Source: Anaerocolumna sp. AGMB13020
GTDB lineage: Bacteria; Bacillota; Clostridia; Lachnospirales; Lachnospiraceae
Length of the DNA: 64,000 nucleotides
Direction of reading: 5' to 3'
Assembly: GCF_033100115.1 (NCBI RefSeq)
Contig: NZ_CP136910.1
Span: 1,116,001 to 1,180,000, forward strand
The stretch's first letter is position 1. Each line of letters begins with the position of its first letter. The position numbers and the translations under genes are program-made. Positions 61,301-64,000 of the stretch are shown in pieces. A model generated the notes under the pieces. That model was not told where the DNA came from, made no database searches, and saw nothing but the letters and a program-made list of their open reading frames with translations.

Positions 61301-64000
61301 TTGAGATGCCAAGCAGTTTCGTACTGCCCACCCAAACCGGTGCTGTTACGGCTATATCCCCATCCTTTTCTTTTACTCTGATGTAATAATAGCTGTAGTC
61401 CGGTTTCAGGGTTACATTTAATTCTTTGCTCATAGCATTAACATCCCAGGAATAAACCACTCTTCCGCTATTTGCAATTACTTCTGCTTTCTGAATCTCA
61501 TCATCGGCATCGTTTAATATTACTTTTAAATTAAGACTTTCCGGTACTTCCTTTATGATACTTCCCATAAATTCATCGTTTACAGTATAGGTTATCTCAA
61601 GGTTCTTATCTTCCGTAGCATAAACCTTACGATCTTTTAAGGCATCATATATACCCTGTTCCGTGAAATTATCTGTTATGATAACGTCTCTTGCATCGTT
61701 TGCATTGCCCCATTTGCCTTTGTGGTTATCCTGGTTATTAGTAGGGGCTACATGCCAGCCTTTGTCCAGAGCCATGGTGTAGTAATTGTAAGAAGGAAAA
61801 TATCCGCCGCTGCCAATAGCGCCTTCTCCGTTTCCTACTTCCACCAAAGTAATACGGGAATCAATTTCCGGATCCCAATAAGCAAAATCACTAAAGGTAC
61901 CAAAGGTTGTGCCAGGATGGTTGAACTGGCTCACAGAAGCTGCTCCTTCCGGCTGGCTTAACAATGCGTAATACGCTTTCATACCCGCATCGTTGGTCTT
62001 ATTGTTAAGGGTTGTGTTATTACGGCTTACAATACCCTCTGTGTTCCAGGTGTTGATATGTCCGGGTCCGCCTGACCAGGTCATTTCAAAGCCGCCAAGG
62101 GCAATAACTCCTCTGTTTTCTGCGGCAGCATTGAACTCAGCAATTTTACCCTTGTATTCATTCCACAGAGTCTGGCTGCCTGCCGTCATTAAGCTCTTGT
62201 TATACAGAGAAGCCTCTGTGTTAACTTCTGTTTTGGTATCAAAATAGTTGGAATGATCTGTGAAAGCGGTAAAATCAATATTGTCACTCTTGTTAAGCTT
62301 ATTGATATAATTAAGAGCATCATTTAAAGTACCGGAGCCATCAGAATAGGTCGTATGACTATGTAGTTGTCCGAAGTACAGATTATATTTTGGTGTACCT
62401 ACTGTAAAAGACCAGTCATAGGTTATTGCCTTTCCATCTGCACGAGTAATCACAACGGTGGCTGTATATCCCTTATCCGACAGGTCCACGATCGGTGTAT
62501 AGGAAAAGCTTCCGTCAGCATAATTCATGGCAACCGTATCTAATACAATCGTACTTCCTGCCTTTAAGGTAAGCTTAGCTGTTGGAGCTGTTCCAATATT
62601 TACTGCTGTTACACTGATTACCGGTCTCTTTTCCTCACCGGTTTTTCCATTGCGTTCCGGTGTAACTTTTACGACCTGCGGCTCATCCGTCACTGAAATT
62701 GTTTTAATACTGCTGGCTGCTTCATTTCCTGCTTTGTCTTTCGCAGTTACAAATAAGGTAAAAGAAGATACCGCTTTAGTAAAGAGGCTTCCAGGGATTG
62801 TTGCTTCCCAGGTGGTGTTATCAGCCGTATTTTGTACCAGTGCTGCTTTATAGCTAGTTTCATTTATTGTGTAAGCCAGCTCTGCTTCTGCTACCGCAAC
62901 GTTATCTGTAATCTTAACAGATACCTTGTAATCCTTTCCAAGTTCTGCATTCTCAAAGGCCGGCAGGGTTATTACAGGTGCTTTTGTGTCATTTTTAACT
63001 ACATAATCAGCAGAAGCCCCAACACGCAGCTGATCGGTGGTAGTGTATTTGGATACACAGGCATAGAGGTCAACCTTTTCACCGGCTGCTACACCAACGG
63101 GGTAGGTTGCCGCCCGATAAATAGGCATACTGTTTCCGCTGTTATCTGTTACAGTTGTACTTCCGTTGCTGTTGTAGGTACCAAGAGTGATATCCCTGAT
63201 AACTACCCATTCAGATATCAGGGTATCCTTAAGGGCTTTCAAGTCGCTGATAGAAGTAAATTCTTGTGCTTTGATCAGCTGTGTTTCTGCTGCTGGTGTG
63301 ATCAGCTCTTTCTCTGTAAGAGTCTGTAGCTGTGGAACGCCTCCGTACAAGGAGGTGGTGCCTGTCAACTTTACAACATCACCAATGCTATAACTGGTAA
63401 GGGCATCGTATACCTGTAGGGCGTATATGTTTCCCTCAATGACGTCTTCTAATATAGCGGTATTGGTGTTATCATAGTTTCCAAATCGGTAAACCAGCTG
63501 TCCTACTACAGTAATTACTTGTCCAGCTGCAGCCTGACTGCCCTCCAGAACAGATTTTGCACCTTCTGGAATAACTGGTACAGGGTCATATAAGGTAGGA
63601 TCAGTTCCAGGATTTTCAACAGGTACGTAATTGAATTCTGCTATATCACTGTCTTCATATCCTGCTGCTTTTGCTTGTGCAAAAATAGTTGTATCCGTAT
63701 TTATAGTAATAGGTTCTGCGTAATTAATCCAAATTGCTGAGGGTGACACCGTTGTATAATAGATACTGGAACCGGGAGTGCCACAGGTTAAACTGATAGC
63801 ACTTCCAGAAACAATTTTACCCGGAGCCATACTGGCTTTCGGGGTTTCTGCTTTTACAGAAACGGGAGGAACACTGCTATCCAGCTTGTACAATGTAAAG
63901 GCAGAAGGATAACCGGCATTGCCTGCAGCAGTACCTGTTTTATATGCTCTGAATTTATTCTCGCTATTTTTGTTACTTGCTAACATTACAGTATCTGCAC
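58395..64000 (-). CDS. Giant secreted multidomain PHP-type phosphoesterase (CehA/McbA-like), 5' end beyond window
   Basis: At least 1867 residues; the frame stays open past 64000, so the start and signal peptide are missing. In order, a chitobiase C-terminal-like domain (TPGSSIYYTTVSP) is followed by an OB-fold (GQVITVVGQLVYRF...) and Ig-like modules. A PHP metallohydrolase domain lies at about 62395-61600: YFGQLHSHTTYSDGSG, DFTAFTDHSNYF, GFEMTWSGGPGH, NNQDNHKGKWG. A CARDB-like module and a GATase/DUF4350-like alpha/beta domain (FSEAGGSLVLCGW) come next, then a second OB-fold (FTVEGIVTSNAS), a Thr-Pro linker and a Big2-like C-terminus. OB-folds of this kind accompany secreted nucleases, suggesting nucleic-acid or phosphodiester scavenging. 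There is no LPXTG anchor. Confidence 0.85.
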   Translation of the reverse strand, partial: ADTVMLASNKNSENKFRAYKTGTAAGNAGYPSAFTLYKLDSSVPPVSVKAETPKASMAPGKIVSGSAISLTCGTPGSSIYYTTVSPSAIWINYAEPITINTDTTIFAQAKAAGYEDSDIAEFNYVPVENPGTDPTLYDPVPVIPEGAKSVLEGSQAAAGQVITVVGQLVYRFGNYDNTNTAILEDVIEGNIYALQVYDALTSYSIGDVVKLTGTTSLYGGVPQLQTLTEKELITPAAETQLIKAQEFTSISDLKALKDTLISEWVVIRDITLGTYNSNGSTTVTDNSGNSMPIYRAATYPVGVAAGEKVDLYACVSKYTTTDQLRVGASADYVVKNDTKAPVITLPAFENAELGKDYKVSVKITDNVAVAEAELAYTINETSYKAALVQNTADNTTWEATIPGSLFTKAVSSFTLFVTAKDKAGNEAASSIKTISVTDEPQVVKVTPERNGKTGEEKRPVISVTAVNIGTAPTAKLTLKAGSTIVLDTVAMNYADGSFSYTPIVDLSDKGYTATVVITRADGKAITYDWSFTVGTPKYNLYFGQLHSHTTYSDGSGTLNDALNYINKLNKSDNIDFTAFTDHSNYFDTKTEVNTEASLYNKSLMTAGSQTLWNEYKGKIAEFNAAAENRGVIALGGFEMTWSGGPGHINTWNTEGIVSRNNTTLNNKTNDAGMKAYYALLSQPEGAASVSQFNHPGTTFGTFSDFAYWDPEIDSRITLVEVGNGEGAIGSGGYFPSYNYYTMALDKGWHVAPTNNQDNHKGKWGNANDARDVIITDNFTEQGIYDALKDRKVYATEDKNLEITYTVNDEFMGSIIKEVPESLNLKVILNDADDEIQKAEVIANSGRVVYSWDVNAMSKELNVTLKPDYSYYYIRVKEKDGDIAVTAPVWVGSTKLLGISNVESSTNTPVTGEKMTVKTTLFNSEASDAVIKSLTYKLDGTVIDQLSSAGTVAKGTNTAVNYEFTPVKAKVQTLTVEAVLTVGDQDYSFTKDLSLDIRDADKLVYIGIDGSHYNEYVAGNYKDSMGNFSRLAAQSDVRCVILNTSEELISAAQNTNGKFKMIILTAPSRRNGTSLREPYAVYSDAEIAAIKGFSEAGGSLVLCGWSDLYENYKAFPAEDHMAAQQNKLLAAIGATLRISDDGAYDDVLNAGGSEANKARLYLSTYNWENPLTKGIVYDKEHPNDNLYSQLFSQYGGATIYAVDEEGIPTSVLPSNISPVVYGHSTTYSKNCDNDSLGGNIPKYEYAKEDNRLMVLATEMVTHSNGSQSMVIVDGAAFMSNFEIQATVSDTNAELNYSNYTILENLIQFVNPIQIDPIAEVQKEAEEGVKFTVEGIVTSNASGFDKATAFFDCIYLQDGTAGINAFPVSGDYKVGQKVRITGTTSSYNGERQLNVSSISLLDSNVQTLEPKAVTAEQVNNQTYLGSLVKLTGKITKVELANGAVQTILVRDNAGNTARIFIDGYITTEKEINNLEVGNRITAVGLSSYDNTFDGLPARIRIRDRADIVCTRESVITPTPDPATPTPDPVTPTPAVPTPINPSPEKETKIVLGNPVTKITGGKAAIKLETSEKALQEAAKSGSGNIKLSLGTEVFKDIPADGKVSKGIAIELSIPVVKDVAVNTIALSPEALLFVRESGQALTIKVANSDAKSYTVHIPASELKKVTAASKELNLSVRVVKSTKAAAKSAGILSIGTEGNLAAGMIVTVAVEDIISVKAGNKVYIYYKNSQTGLLEEIPNNPKTIANNGTLKLSSLSGGDYIICTEPVKDAVKLVDRVTITVKTSVTKGNKLNIKVTLPKELSKVTAFVYGDPLGQEEAKITYKVSNKDIAAVSGNGVITARKKGTVKVTVTVTLENGQKKSFTKNITVK
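59395..59465 (-). repeat. Thr-Pro-Asp-Pro linker repeats in the giant protein
   Basis: Short tandem DNA repeats (unit GTCAGGTGTTGGCGTT-like on the plus strand) encode TPTPDPATPTPDPVTPTPAV. This flexible, probably glycosylatable linker separates the enzymatic part from the C-terminal modules. Such repeats are prone to copy-number change. Confidence 0.75.

Overview
The window looks like a chromosomal segment of a low-GC, Gram-positive anaerobe, most likely a plant- or gut-associated Lachnospiraceae (Lachnoclostridium/Anaerocolumna-like). The basis is AT-rich DNA, strong AGGAGG-type ribosome sites, LplB/YtcP-type sugar ABC permeases without a local ATPase, AraC/LacI regulators next to glycosidase genes, a CarD-like protein and a DUF6483-like protein. 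No rRNA, tRNA, CRISPR array, transposase or phage gene was seen. Most genes are on the minus strand. The window is dominated by carbohydrate-active enzymes.

Layout. 1-15046: plant polysaccharide enzymes and housekeeping. This part has a secreted GH5 endoglucanase (cut by the left edge), GH43 with a divergent AraC regulator, a CarD-like protein, a GH28-like beta-helix protein, two flavin/NAD(P) redox proteins, a methyltransferase plus AraC pair behind a structured RNA, a GH27 alpha-galactosidase with a coupled zinc-ribbon protein, and a GH105 unsaturated glucuronyl/galacturonyl hydrolase. 15450-34614: a coherent, apparently cytoplasmic glycan-dismantling locus of GH3, GH20, GH38, GH130, a solute-binding lipoprotein with two permeases, GH29, GH2 and a LacI regulator. 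A sialate O-acetylesterase-like enzyme (36610-38118) lies just beyond. The set galactosidase + fucosidase + hexosaminidase + alpha-mannosidase + mannoside phosphorylase matches what is needed to strip an imported complex N-glycan. Clustered TTAACATT half-sites at three control regions suggest LacI control.

34700-39038: a tiny promoter/ribosome-site/terminator cassette with a frameshifted small ORF, an ECF sigma factor with an overlapping membrane-anchored partner gene, and a small membrane protein. 39178-44339: two large secreted right-handed beta-helix proteins. 44922-50948: Tag DNA glycosylase, an NTF2-like protein, a MacB-type ABC exporter with its TetR repressor, and a very AT-rich gene pair. 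51151-58216: GH36 alpha-galactosidase, a VOC protein, a degenerate M28-like membrane protein divergent from a TetR regulator, and a YibE/F membrane protein. 58395-64000: a giant secreted multidomain PHP-type phosphoesterase cut by the right edge.

Beyond genes, several intergenic structures stand out. They are a promoter-driven, terminator-containing RNA of about 237 nt with a 13-bp closing helix (10368-10604), an imperfect palindrome of about 250 bp (24636-24888), and two 114-nt long hairpins (9198-9311 and 39052-39165).
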